Shown: piece after piece, positions 46,301 to 61,300 of the stretch
How positions within the stretch are numbered: position 1 is the first letter of the stretch
How the letters are laid out: each line of letters begins with the position of its first letter
NCBI GenBank assembly: GCA_026874595.1
Contig: CM049316.1
Span: 54,693,676 to 54,757,675 of the forward strand
Direction of reading: 5' to 3'
Source: Sipunculus nudus
Lineage: Eukaryota; Annelida; Sipuncula; Golfingiida; Sipunculidae
DNA: 64,000 nt
Translations under genes and position numbers: made by a program
The notes under the pieces: model-generated
Seen by the model: the letters and a program-made list of their open reading frames with translations, nothing else
What the model was told of the DNA's origin: nothing
Database searches by the model: none

Positions 46301-49300
46301 AATACAGGTGGCTCCACCAGTCTGCAAAAACACATGGTCAATATCCATGCAAAGAATCATGGTGATCTCTGCATTAGTTGTTTAGATACTTCAGCTTTTG
46401 TATCAAATTTTCCATTTTTCTGAGGGATACTTCCGAGTCCTATAGCTTGAAGCATATGGGTAACAGAGACCTAATTTCAGGGTTCCACAGACACTTTTCA
46501 TGGGTCTCCTTGCATGACAACAAAGAAGATTCTAGGTCCAGTTGTTACAATTTGTGCCCCTTAACAGATGACAGCATCCTTGAAGGACTCAAAAATAGAG
46601 AAAAAAATTTGAAAAATTGAATAAAATATAGGCTGCACCACCAGTCTGCAGAAAATGATGAAACACTCCATAATCAATATCCATGCAAAGAATCATGGTG
46701 ATCTCTGCATTAGTTGTTCAGATACTTCAGCTTTTGTATCAAATTTTCCATTATTCTGAGGGTACTTCCGAGTCCTATAGCTTGAAGGATATGGGAAACA
46801 GAGACCTAATTTCAGGTTTCCACAAACACTTTTCATGGGCCTCCTTGCATTACAAGAATGAAGAATCTAGGTCCAGTTGTTACAATTTGTACCCTGTTGA
46901 CAGATAACAACATCTTTAAAGGTCTAAAAAAATAGAGAAAAAAAATGGTAAAAATTTTAAAAAAATAGAGGTGGCACACCTAGTCTGCAGAAACTGATGG
47001 AAAACCTCATGATCAATATGTATGCCAAAAATCATGAGCATCAGTGTTGTAGTTATTGAGATACTGCAGTTTTTGTATCAAACTTTCCATTATTCTGGGG
47101 GGTATTTTGGAGCCATACAGCTTAAAGGATATGGGTAACAGAGACCTGATTTCAGGTTTCCATGGAAACTTTTCATGGGTCTCCCTGTGTGTCAAGAATG
47201 AAGATTCTTGGTCCAGTTGTTATGATTTGTGCCCTGTCAACAGATGTTCATATCTTTAAAGGTCTCAAAATTGAGAAAAAAAATTCGTAAAAACACCCAA
47301 ACAAATACAGATGGTGCCACCAGTCTGCAGAAACTGATGAAACACTCAATGATCAGTATCCATGCAAACAATTATGATGATCTCTGCATTAGTTGTTCAG
47401 ATACTCAGCTTTTATTGTATCAAATTTTCCATTATTCTTAGCTGTACTTTGGAGTGCCATAGCTCATAGGATATGGGTAACAGAGACCTAATTTCAAGTT
47501 TCCATGGAGACTTTTCATGGGTCTCCCTGTGTGTCCTGTTAACAGATGTTCATATTTTTAAAGGTCTCAAAAATAGAGAAAAAAATTCGTAGAAAATTGA
47601 ATACAGGTGGCGCCACCAGTCTGCAGAAACTGATGAAACATCTCATGATCAAAATGTATGCCAAAAATCATGACCATCAGTGATGTAGTAAATGAGATAT
47701 TGAAGTTTTTGTATGAAATTTTTGACTATTCTGGGGGGTTATTTGGGGCCCCATAGCTTGAAGGATATGGGTAACAGAGACCTAATTTCTGGTTTCAATG
47801 GAGACTTTTCATAGGTCTCTCAGTGTGTCAAGAAGGAAGATTCTAGGTCCAGTCTTTATGCTTTGTGCCCTGTTACCAGATGTTCACATTTTTAAAGGTC
47901 TCAAAAATAGAGAAAAAAATTCGTAAAAAATGGAAAAATACAGGTGGCACCACCAGTCTGCAGGAACTGATGGAACATCTCATGATCAATATGTATGCCA
48001 AAAATCATGACCATCAGTGATGTAGTTAATGAGATATTGAAGTTTTTGTATGAAATTTTAGACTATTCTGGGGGGGGGGGGGGTACTTTGGGGCCCCATA
48101 GCTCAAAGGATATGGGTACAGAGACCTAATTTCTGGTTTCCAAGGAGATTTTTCATGGACCTCTCAGAATGTCAAGTTACAATTTTCTAGGTCCAGCGGT
48201 TACGATTTGTGCCTGGTAAATAGACGGACGGATGGACAGACAGACAGACGGATTAAGGGTGATCGCTATAGCTCAGATGACTTACAGTCAGCTGAGCTAA
48301 AAATATTTAATAATTTAAAATAGCAATCTTTGAACATACACGATCTATTAATATTCACAATGTCATCTTTTTACTTTTCAACTTTGCCTTCAACAAAGGC
48401 ACCTCTTATTTATGCCAGATTTATTTTTGTGATAATTCTCATTTTGGCAAAATTATGAATTTGAAACCCTTGTAACAAAAAAGGACAGTCAAAGTATACA
48501 TTGGCAGGGTTTCAAGTATCTGATGAAATCAAAATCCCTGAGATTTCAATGAATTTTTAACTACTGTGACCTATATCCTGCCTGTACAGTCAACTTTATT
48601 AGCAGCATGATCTGATTAAACATTCTGAAGAAAAATTATGAATAGGTACATGAATAAAAGTTATAAAACAAGGCCTACAGGCCTAATGCGAACCTGTGCA
48701 GGTATAATGCTTCAATGCTGGGCCATCTCTTTTCATGTATATGAACTATGCAAGTACTAAACATTTTGAATAAGAAACAATTACACAAACACCACTGCTG
48801 AAATTCTGGTATAGGTGCACACAACACTAAAAAGATTGTAGTTGGCACCACCAGTCTTGTATACAATGAAGCTGTCAGAGATATATACATACACCCAATT
48901 TCAGACTGATATATCAAACCCCTCCTGAGAAAAACGTGTGCAAAAGTCATGGTAGGTGGCGACACCTGTCTTGTGAGCAAGAAAACTATCAAAGACACAT
49001 AGACAGGTCAAAATATTAGGCCAATACATCAAACTTACCTTGAGTCTGATGCATGGGGCTGACCAGGCTTAGGTGAGAAAGGCTGTTGCCCCGAGTGAAC
49101 TGTGACAAATTGCTTGCTCAGACTACTGCACTGAGTGAACTCTCGACCTGCACCTGGCCAGACTGAGTGAACTTTTGACCTGTACCTGGCTGCACTGAGT
49201 GAACTCTTGACCTGTTGCATAATCTGACACAGTTGGCAGTCTGCCAAAGCTATAAATAGAATGCAGCTACTGCACTGAGTAAACTCCTGACCCATACCTG

Positions 49301-52300
49301 GCTGCACTGAGTGAACTCTTGACCTGTTGCCTAATCTGATACAGTTGGCAGTCTGCCAAAGCTATAAATAGATCCAGACTGACCTCTAGCCTGTTGCCAA
49401 ATCTGAAATAGTAGCCACACCATTACATAAGCTCATGCAGGGGCCCTGCCCTGAGGGGCTTGACACCCATGAAGTGATCACATGGTGCCCATGGGGTGTT
49501 CACATGTCACCCATGAGGTGATCACAGGTCATGTGCTTGGCTTCACTGATTGAACTCTTGACCTATATCTGGCTGCACTGAATGAACTCTTGATCTGTTC
49601 CCAAATCTGAAACAGTTGGCAGTTTCTCAACCTATTTAAAGATACAGATTCAATCTTGGCCTGTTGGTATATCTGTTTACACATAATGAAAGACTTTGGT
49701 TAAAATTTCTTTTTTCAAGCCGACATATTCATAAACTTTTTATCAAAATATCTAGAATAATAAAAGATGCAGTACTTTCATTGTTAAAGGTCCAATAGTT
49801 CTGCCGATAATCATTCTAGTAAACTTGAACAAAGGCCACCTAAGAATAATTTTTGTGCAATGTTACAGAAGATATAATTGAAATAATAATTTTGTAGAAG
49901 AACACTATTTCAGTCCTCAGTTTGAAAAAGACATAATAATGGCCATAAGACCAACTGAAGCTTTTCACAACTCAACCAAAAATCAACAAACTCAGTATAT
50001 TCTGATATGATTGAAAGAACCATGTCCTAGGATAAGTCTTCAGAAAAATTGAACCATTCAACTTGACAGTTTCATCATTAAGCTGAAAGAGGCTAAAATT
50101 ATGAGTTTTTTTTGCCCATAAAAAACAGGTCAATGTAGGTGGCACCACTAAATCTACAACTTCAAATATGAGTCATGTGACCAACAATACCTGGTAATGC
50201 TAGCTTCTGTCATTTCTGAGAGTACTATGTCAGTATGCTTACTTGGCCGAATGACTGTTCAAATTTGTGTAACTCCACTAAATTTTATCAAATACAAACC
50301 ATTTGAACAAACTTGAGAGGGCTTGCCTCTGGAATCATTTATGTAAAATATTTAACAATTTGGCTGGACCATCTACAAGAAGATGACTTTTAAAATATTG
50401 TCAGCTTTTTCCTTATAAAATCTAAGTAAATGCAGATAGCAACTAGATGTGTCGGAATGACACGAATGCCCCCGCCTGGGGCAAATTAGAAATATTTGTT
50501 AAATTTTGTAAAATTTTTTAAGTTCAGGAGGTGTTGTATGGTCAAAAGTAGGTCAACAAGGGCAAAATGCAAACTCGATCTGTAACGGGTCATTATCAAG
50601 CAACACACCAAAAATCATGCCAGTATATGCAGGCATTGTGAAAAAAAGTCCATACATGTGCATTTTCCATAAAAATTTCTGTCTTTCATGAAATTTTCTA
50701 TGTGTAGGAGCCGTAAAACAATCAAAAGTAGGTCAACCGGGACGAAACGCGAACTCAATCTGTAACTGTCATTATCTGCCCACACATAAAAAATCAGGGT
50801 GGTATCTGCAGGAATAAAAAAAAAAAAGTCAGTACATATGCATTTGTTATGAAAATTTCTATTTTTCATGAAACTTTCTATGTTAAGGAGCAGTCAAATG
50901 GTCAAAAGTAGGTCAACTGAGACAAAACAAGAACTCCATCTGTAACTGGTCATTATCTGCCTACACACCAAAAATCAGGCCCGTATCTGCAGGCACTACG
51001 AAAAAAAGTCCATACATGTGCACTTTTTTATGAAATTTTCTATGTTAGAGCACCGTCAAACGGTCAAAAGTAGGTCAACTGGGACAAAACGTGAACTCAA
51101 TCTGTAACTGGTCATTATCTGCCCACACACCAAAAATCAGGCCAATATCTGCAGGTATTGCGAAGAAAAGTCTGTACAAGTGTATTTGTCATTAAAATTT
51201 ATATTTTACATGAAATTTTCTATGTTCCGGAGCTGTAAAACAAACAAAAGTAGGTCAACTGGGACGAAATGCAAACTCGATCTGTAACTGGTCAATATCT
51301 GCCTACACATAAAAAATCAGGCCAATATCTGTAGGCATTGCGAAAAAAAGTCCGTACATGTGTATTTATCATGAAATTTCATATTTTTCATGAAATTTTC
51401 TATGTTCAGGAGCCGTAAAACAGTCAAAAGTAGGTCAACCGCTAACTTGATCTGTAACTGGTCTATATCTGCCCACACACCAAAAATCAGGCCATTATCT
51501 GCAGGCATTGCGAATAAAAGTCTGTACATGTGTATCTGTCATGAATATTTCTATTTTTCATGAAATTTTCTAAGTTAAGGAGGCGTAAAACGGCCGTAAA
51601 ACAGTCAAAAATAGGTCAACTGGGATGAAACGCGAACTCGATCTGTAACTGGTCAATATCTGCCCACACACCAAAAATCAGGCCAATATCTGCAGGCATT
51701 GCGAAAAAAAAGTCAGTACATGTTTTATGTCATGAAATTTCATATTTTTCATGAATTTTTCTATGTTCAGGAGCTGTAAAATGGTCAAAAGTTGGTCAAC
51801 CGGGACAAAACGCGAACTCGATCTGTAACTGGTCTATATCTGCCCACACACCAAAAATCAGGCCAATATCTGCAGGCATTGCGAAAAAAAGTCCGAACAA
51901 ATGTTTGATTTTGGAAGGACGGAAGGAAGGAATGACGGATATGGGTAAAGCTATATGCCCCAGCCACTTTGTGGCGGGGGCATAAAAAAATAAGCTGAAT
52001 CCCACAAAATTTGATGTGTGACAGATTATTGCATAAAATCTGGGAATGGTAGCTCCTGCTATTCCTGAGAAATTATGGATTAATGTACATATGACCAATG
52101 ACCCCCGTACAAAAATAGGTCAATTCAGGTGGGGCCACCAATACCTGAATTTCATATATGACTCATGTGACCAACACTGGCAAAAAATTTGGTGATGATA
52201 GCTCTGGCTGTTTCTGAGACTGTCATTTTAGTATGCTCTTTTGGACAGATGACGAAGTTCAACTTCCTGAACAAAATTGAGGGAGATGGTATAAAAGATT

Positions 52301-55300
52301 ATTAATGTGAAATATTGAACAATTTGGCTTGAGTGTTTCGGGGGAGAAGATTTTTAAAGGTTTTTTAAGCTTTTTCTCTACAAAATTTAAGGAAATTTTC
52401 AGATGGCTAATTTTTTGCATTAAATTTCATGATGCTAGCTCCAATCATTTTCAAAATAGTATGGGTAAACGTACAGAAGACAAACGATGCCACATCATCG
52501 CATTAGTTCACAGGTTCACTAAAAATTAATACAGATGCATATTGAATGCAAAATTGTAATACAGATACATCTCACTGATGGCAAAATCTTGAATTAATTT
52601 GAATATGGATACCAATTATTTATAATCCATGTACAGCCGTCTTTATATACCCACAGAGAGCTGTATAGCTGTGACTGTAAACATTGCCTGGCATGAGGAA
52701 TATCTAAAAATCATAAATCTACATTTTTTAAAAGCTTTAAAAAAAATTCTTGTCAATATTAACCATAGATAACCTGAAATCTAAATGTCTAGAGGCATGA
52801 TGTAATAAATGCTGATAAACTGGTGCCAGTCTAGATGTATCTAGATGTATCTGTGTATCTGCTTCACACAGCTAACATATATGGTAAAATGACTCAATTG
52901 AACCTTTATAATTCAGCCAACATTCATTCTTTGGAACCATAAAAGACAATTATTATAAGAATTAGTCAGGGGATTATTCTTGTAAAATATTAAACAAATT
53001 GGCCTCAGTAGGGTCAGTCAAAATAAATTTTACAGGTTTATAACTCATATGGGAAAATACAGCAAAATGGCTAAGTTAAGCTTCCCATAACTCAGCCAAA
53101 AATCACTGAACCAAAACCATTTGAACAAACTTGAATTATCAACATCTAAGGATAATTAATGTGTGAGATTTAAGAATTTGGCCCAGTGGTTTTTGAGGAG
53201 AAGATCTTTGTAGCCACTGAGCTAAAATGGGCTGTTACAGCATATGACTAAATTCAGCTTCCCATAACTCAGCCAAAAGTCACTGAACTTAGACCATTTG
53301 AACAAATTTCAGAAAGCACTACCCTAGGATCATTTCTGTGCGATATTAAACTATTTGGCCTTATGGTTTCAGAGAAGAAGTTTTTTGTAGCCGTCAGTAT
53401 GATACGGGCACTGATGACCCCCGTACAAAAAAGGTCGATGCAGGTGGCACCACCAGTACCTCAATTTCAGATATGTCTCATGTGAACAACATTGGCATAA
53501 AATTTGGTGATGATAGCTCCAGCCGTTTCTGAGATTGTAATTTTAGTATGCTTATATGGACAGATGACTAAGTTCAACTTCTTGTAACTCGGCCAAAAAT
53601 CACCGAACTTAAACCATTCGAACAAACTTGAGACAGATTATTCCAGGAATCATTTCTGTGAAATATTGGACAATTTGGCTGAACAGTTTCAGAGAAGAAG
53701 ATTTTTAAAGCTTTTTTAGCTTTTTCCCTATAAAATCTAAGAAAATGCAGTTAGCCAAAAAATAAGCAAAATCCGATATAGTTTTTTAGATGACTTATTT
53801 TTTGCATAAAATTTCGTGATGCTACCTCTTGCCATTTTCACAATAGTATGGGTTAACGTACAGACGACGGACGACGCCACACCATTGCATAAGCTCACAG
53901 GTTCGCTAAAAATATAAAATTACCAGACAATTGAAATCACAGCACGGAGTATAATTTCAGTGACAAATTCTTTTGTTTTTAAGTTTTTACGTTTTACCTG
54001 AATTGCTGAACAGCTGATGCAAAGTAGGAGCAAGATCTTCAAGCACTGAAAAAGCAAAGCCAGTCAGTACACACTACTGTAAGTTCCTGCTAAATGTTCA
54101 AGTCCATGGCAGTTTATGTTATATACTAATATTTTAATCAATGTAAAACTAACCAATAACAATAAACAAGTGATACATGGGATATGTACCCTTAATATAA
54201 GGTAAATTACTAGTATTGATACAGTAAAGAACTAGACAAACAAGAAAGGCCCATCAACTCAGCTTAAAACTAGGGACCAACTCAGCTAAAACAAATTTAA
54301 AACCAATGACATGAAACATCTGAAATAAAGAAGAATATACAGAAACATATACTGATGTAAAACCATCAGGTTTTATCAGACAGAATTTAATGGATAAGAA
54401 GAGAAAATACCAGTACAGAAAGCCTTATAGTCATCTGAATAATTTTAATAGCTACCAAAACAGCGCTTCAAATAATCATTTTAGTTCATCCATTTATTTT
54501 CGCATTGACACAAGGATATGAAAATTCTTCCAGAAATTACATCACAGTTAAGGAATTTCCATTTCCCATTAAAATTCAGCCTTTCCTGGGTTTACAGGTG
54601 TTATTCACAATGCTGTTCAGTGGGAGTACTAGTTGACAGTCACCCACCTCATCACTCATTTCTCTGGCCTCAGACACAAACAAAAGCTGGATGAGCGTGT
54701 TCAAGCCATTCTGATGCCTACATGAAAAGGATGCAAGTAACATGTAGCTTAAATGACAAAACTGATATAAATATAATAGTTGTGATTATGTGCCAAAATT
54801 TGCTATAAACAAGGATTTATTCAGATAGACTGCGAAGGGATTTAGAGCTGGAATAGACAATTATGTCTTTGTAAGAAATAGATCAAATTTCATATAAAGC
54901 AAAACCTTGTTGTGAAAAAGTCAAGGGGACTGACACATCAGGTTTTGTTTATGAAGGTCCAGGGTCCATAAATTTCCAAATTTTTGTTTCAAGCTCTTTT
55001 CAAGGTCTTTCAAGACCAAAATTTGTATTTTCAAAGGTTCATTTTGCATAGCCTCTTTTACACATCCTTTAAGTTAACTGATCCTATCTGTGCACATCCG
55101 TTTAAAATTCACTATTTTTCACACATAATTTACTTTACAAAAAATAAAGATATATTTGTTATGAGGATAAAGCAGGACTTGTTCCTCTTTGTCTCCTAAA
55201 GTTTGCTATTAAGACTTAAATTCTTGGGGTTTTTTTTTCATGAAAATTTTTAAAATTAGCTAGAATTCAAGCACTTTTCATACCTCAAAATATTTTAAAT

Positions 55301-58300
55301 GATTTTTAAGCATGTGAGAACCCTGAAGGGGTTTACCTGATTATAGTGGTATTCATTTAACTGCACAAATTTGTTCTCACAACTCTGCTGTTTAGGGATC
55401 ATACAACATATGTCCCGGCTAAATATACAGATGGCATACCAGGTAGGTTTAAATGTAGTGAAGAGGGTAATACAGTCCATGGGGTAGACTGGGTAAGAAT
55501 TGTTTCAAGGCAATTACATATACATGGGTGTCTTTGTGGTAAGGACTTCATGGAATAAGTAATATTTTGTATGCATGCCCATGTGAAATGTAAACAGAAG
55601 ATGTTCCCTTGAAATTTTACAAATTTTGATTTTGGAGTTTGACAGCTGAGACAGTGCCTATCAGGAAGAGGTTCATTTTGAGTAGAAAGGGTGGCATAGA
55701 CTATTTATATTTGCAAATTTACTTCTCCAAATTATATTAACCTATTTTACAATCCAGATTCACAATTAGACCCATACAGAATATCAACATGTACAAGTTA
55801 AGAAGCTGATTAATGTCTCCTCACCATTTTGAGATAATACAGGAGAGAGCTGCAAAGCTGACTGCTTGAGGGCTGTGTCTAGTCAAACAATCCGTCAGCT
55901 GACTGGCAGAAATGTTCTTGTTTTCTGACAGAATGCTGCAAGTTAAGTATATGTTATTAACAGTGACTATTCTGTATCCTAAGGAAAACTCATCACAGAT
56001 AATTAAGAACAAGTTCACACAAAAAATTCAAAATCTCAAAGGCATAGTATCTTTCGAAGGATATCTCTCATGATAAATTTTGTCAGGACTAAGATATTGT
56101 CAGCTTATTACACACAAAGGCAATATTATAAATAATGCAATTTTGATTACACATATATAATACTAAATATTTTTTTTTTAAATCCCAGACTTTGATATCT
56201 TCAAGAGATCCTTTTACTGACTTATGATCTGAAAAGAAAACAGCTGGACTAAGAGAAAAACCAATGACTGTTGACAATGCCATTTCAGATGAAAATCTCC
56301 ACTACTAATTCTCCACAAAGCTTCATTTTATAAAATTTTTAAAGCCATTAATTAAGTTACTATTTTTTATCAATTATTTATTTTCATTCAATTTAATTAT
56401 TAATTTATTATCATTAAATACCTGAGTGAAATTATGCTTGTGTGAATATTACTCTGTAAGAATGCTTCTTAGGGGTACATTACCTTGTGACCATTTTTAC
56501 CAGCGTAAATACATTCTTCATTGGCTGAGCCAGATCCTCTTTCAAGATTGCTCCCACTATTTTCCAGTGCATCTGGAAGAAACAATACAAACATCAAATA
56601 CCTGCTTGCTGAAATTATAAAGATGAGGAAAAACGAGTTTGAATACCATAAAGCAGACTTGTTACATATATCACTTTATGTAAGAAGTACCTGAATATTT
56701 AGCCCTCATCAAGCTATATATTGTGATTGCACAATTTTTAGTGTGAGCTAAGGGTTTCTTTTAATGTGAAATAACCAGTGAAATAACTTAATTTTTTGCA
56801 CTTTTTGTGTGCAGTTCCTAACATTACATGCCTCACTGTGAGATTTTGTCTCATTTCTTGGTGTTTACCAGTAATTACATGAATTATTTTGAGCATGTCC
56901 AAAATATTTCAACACGCCCAGTCAAAGCAATAAAAAACTTCATAAATAACTTTTATAAGCTTAATTAACCTAATTTATTTGAACTTTTAAATAATTTTAC
57001 TTGTTGAAATAACAGATATTTGGGCAAATTGAGTTTCCGCAGTTGACTGGTCTGGTAACTTTAGCATCATATTGCTTTTAAGAAGCACTCACTTTGATTT
57101 TATTCAATAACAAAGATACTGGTACGTTTGAATGCGTATAATGCAGACTTACAATTACAGACATTTTGAACAATGTGCAGTCAGCCAACAGTTTCTCCAG
57201 CACATCTGTTGCCTGTTGCCCACAGGACTGAACCACCTATAAAGAAATGGACACAATATAATAAAACACTTATAAACAAGAGTATGCAGTATCATTACTC
57301 ACCTGTATTCAAAAGTACACAGTGTTATAACTAGCTTATTAAGAAAGGCACAGCATATTATAACTTGCCTATAAACAAAACATACACAGTGTTATAACTC
57401 CCATTTTAATTTACATAAAAACTGTTCCATATACTTATGAACATGCATAATCAAAGTTGGAAAACTTAATAGGCAGGTTTGCAAAAAACGAGCATACTTA
57501 AACTGTAAGCTTTATATATTTAACATGAATTGTACAAATAGAAGAAACTAATCAAAACACTCTCCATGGCCCAGCTGGTTGCATCTGGATATGGAAGAAA
57601 CTGGAGGACCCAGAGAAAAACATCAAACTTGGATCACCACAACCCACTCTCATAGCCATGCAGGGGATCAAATCCTGGCCAGCAGAAAGAGCCGAATAAC
57701 CTTCTTTACATTGTGATCAAATATTTACCACATAGCTTTATTATCAGGAACATTTTCATGACTTAAACCATACATTTTTTAATTCTTAGTTCAAGGAGTA
57801 GGTTTTTCATATGCATCATTATTTAGGATAAACACTGAATAATCAGTTTGTATGAGGAATTATTTAAATAGCATGTAGTGCAACATTAATAATGTTCAGC
57901 CTGAGCTGCAAGTCCTCACCCTGATGAAGTACATAGTGTCTGCTTGTGTTAAACATCCATACTCTGTGGCTGATGTTTTCTACAAAATAATTACAGCTTT
58001 TAAGCCTACCACTTCAAAGAACAATAACCAACACAAGTGAAAGAAGTCAAATGCTGAAAGCCTGACTTGAGCGAGTGAACATAAACTTCATGATAGTAAA
58101 TTATATGTTGCCATTTAATCAATGTCCATTAAAATAAACCCTATTTGACTCCACCAGGGTCGATGTCCAGCCCCGTTTGTGTGTTTGTATGTTAGTTCAA
58201 AACATAACTAAAACAATCATGGGCAGAATCCCATGAAATTTTCAGGGCATTTTGGGAATGGGCCAATGAAGAATCTATTAGATTTTGGTATGGATCTGAG

Positions 58301-61300
58301 ACATGATTTGGATTCAGGAAAATCATCATAGAATATTCCCAAATGTACAAAATATTATGCAAGAATGAACCTGGGAATATGAACAAAATAAGTGCAGGCA
58401 AACATGGTTTTGTGAGTATCCCACAACAGGGACCCCCCCCCCCCCCCTCCATATGGAGGAGGTTTGCATTCCCTACAATGCAGATTTCTAGTTTTAAAAA
58501 AAGTTTATTTTCTTATCTTTAAATATAGTAATGTTTGGAGTTGCTTCTTTGATCAAACATACAAATCAGCATATCAGCAACCGATGATCAATTATAAGGG
58601 AATCAGCTGTAATTCCATTGGTAAACATTGGTTTACCGCTATAAGTATGAAATTTCTGATCAAATACAGACTTGTACATACTATCAATTGATATGTAAAC
58701 CTGCATATTGGCCAAAATATCTAATAACTCTATACCCTACATGTGTAAATAATACAACCTAGGTGTGAATCAATAAGTAAACAAATTGTTCTAAATTTTG
58801 TTCACATACATTTCATGAAAGTGTACCTTCCATCATTATAAAGCCTAACCTTTGTGAAAAACACTTTAATTGATATTGGCAATGCAAGACTGATCATCAG
58901 ATTCCCTGCATCACCTGACTAATCACTGATTATAACCTATCATCAGTCCCCACACAAGAATATACCATATCTTACACATATAGATACCAAAATCATGTGT
59001 AAGAAAACTAGAACTTCATTTTGGAATCCTTTAAGAATATCTTTAATGGCTGCTAAGTAATCAGCTGGATTCCACCACATACCAGTATGCTGGGATATGA
59101 TTTTATTAGTAATGTCTCTATACACAGTGTTGCATATGTAAATATACATGACAGTATTTACAACACACCCCATCATTCTCGATGAAACTGACAAGATTCG
59201 TGACAGCATGACCAGAGACAGGCCTGGAGGGATCACAGCTATCACTCAGCAGGAGGTTAGGCATCAGACATCGAGCGAGTCTACAAAACAAACCAGGAAA
59301 CATTCATCCAAAAATAAAATAGATGTATATCATAGCTGGAGATGACAACAATATCAAGGTAACATTAACAGCTTCCTTCTCCATTCCAGTGCATTTTATA
59401 ACCATGAAAACAATTCACTCTCTTATGTCAGTAAAACTACAAGAAAATATAGGTAAAAAGTTTCATGGTGCAAAGGAAATTAAATGTTTCATGAATTTTT
59501 CATACTGAATTAATATTAAGTAAAATACACTGATTCATTGCTTTAAACTGAGTAAATACCCTAATTTTGCTGCAGTCATTCAGCAGAGGTTATCTTTAAA
59601 TGACTTAGTAAACCCTGGTTGTGTCTAAAGTATGACCAAAATCAAGAAGTGTTCACCTGGTATTAAGATACACCAAGATAGATTTTTCCTTGGAAGAAAG
59701 GGTGGTCTCTCAAAGCAGGGACTACTGTACTAGGTAATTAAGAACAGTCACTCTTTTTAGGCTTGATCTTGTGGAATCACACGCTATACACAGTTTTTTA
59801 TCTGTAACCTTGAACAAACTAGGCAGGCAGTGTTCATAAATTTAAAATGGGGTAAAAAGCGAGTGCTTCAATCATTTAAAGAAATGGATCCTTGGGGATA
59901 CTGATATACCCCTAATGTTGAAGCAATTTTTATTCTTTTTACTTTTATTAATGCCTATTTTTTCCTCATTTTAAAGGAAAATAACATAAGGGATTATGAT
60001 TACACCCATCCATCCAATGCAATATACAGATGACCCACCTAAGACACGAGGGAAAGCTTTCTTCAGATTCTGACAGCCTGGATTTTATCACTCTTGCAAG
60101 AACTGGTAGATCTTGGGTCTCTGTTCCCGCTGATATCTCAGACAGCTGAGGAACCAAACACCTCTGTAATAAGAAGACAGGAACATGCAGCAAATTCTCA
60201 CAGGGATCTGATAAACATTTATCAACATCATGAACTGTTTTATAAATGTATATTTGTGGTCATACGTCACTGAAGTATTTGCTGAAAGACTTGTACTATC
60301 TGAATGCTGATCAAAACATCAAATAACAGAACAAAAGATCCACAAATATGCATAAATTAAAATGACTATAGTGTACATACCCTGGCAACAGACACGCAGG
60401 TAAATCACACTGTGCCCACTCTGACTCGAAAGAGTGCGACTCTACAGTTTAAGGATTGCTGGAGTCAAAATCTTATCCCCACATTGCACTGGGGCTTTTA
60501 AATAAACCATCAGTATAGTTATAACTCTAGTGAAGAGGGCAATGTAGTCTGTTTAAGTGTCTTGGACAAGAATTGTTTCAAGGCAAATTACATAAACATG
60601 GATGTTTAGCCCTCAGCCCTTTGGCTGATGGGCTATTGTCGTCACCCAAGCTGTCTGTCTGTCCGTCCTTCCGTCCGGCGTCCGTTAACTTTTACCTTGT
60701 GAGCGGGATATCTGGAAAAGGATTCACCGTCAGAATTTTATTTCCTCGGTAAAGATGTATATCGACAAAATCTAGGTCAAGTTCGAAGATGGGTGACCTT
60801 GACCTATTTTTCTACATTTTAGAGCTGATTATAGGAAAACACATGGATGCTAATTACTCAGTAACCATTTGGTGGATTTTCACAAAACTTACTATGATTA
60901 TTGGGACTTATAGTCTGTACCTGCTATACAAGTTTGGTGGCGCCACCTACAATTTCTGATTTTTAATGAATTTTTATCGGATTTTTCAACTTTGGGCTTA
61001 TGAGCGGAATATCTCTAAAAGAATTCACTGTAGGAATTTTATTTTTTCGGTGATGATGTATATTGACAAAATCTAGGTCAAGTTCGAGGATGGGTGACCT
61101 TGAACTATTTTTCTACGTTTTAGAGCTGATTATAGAAAAAAAACATTTAGAAGCTTATTTCTCAGGAACCATTAGGTGGATTTTCACAATACTTACTATG
61201 ATCATAGGGACTGATGGTCTGTAACTGCTGCACAAGTTTGGGGGCGCCACCTACAATTTCTGATAAAAGATTTTTAATGAATTTTTCTTGGATTTTTCAA

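Noticed and set aside
46378-47441. Repeated open frames containing SYSLKHMGNRDLISGFH
   Set aside because: They are translations of the ~330-bp cores of the H3 element and recur with each unit; stops and frameshifts differ between copies.
50615-52098. Minus-strand frames with FFAMPADIGLIFGVWAD-type text
   Set aside because: They repeat with the ~178-bp cores and are interrupted in most units, so they look non-coding.
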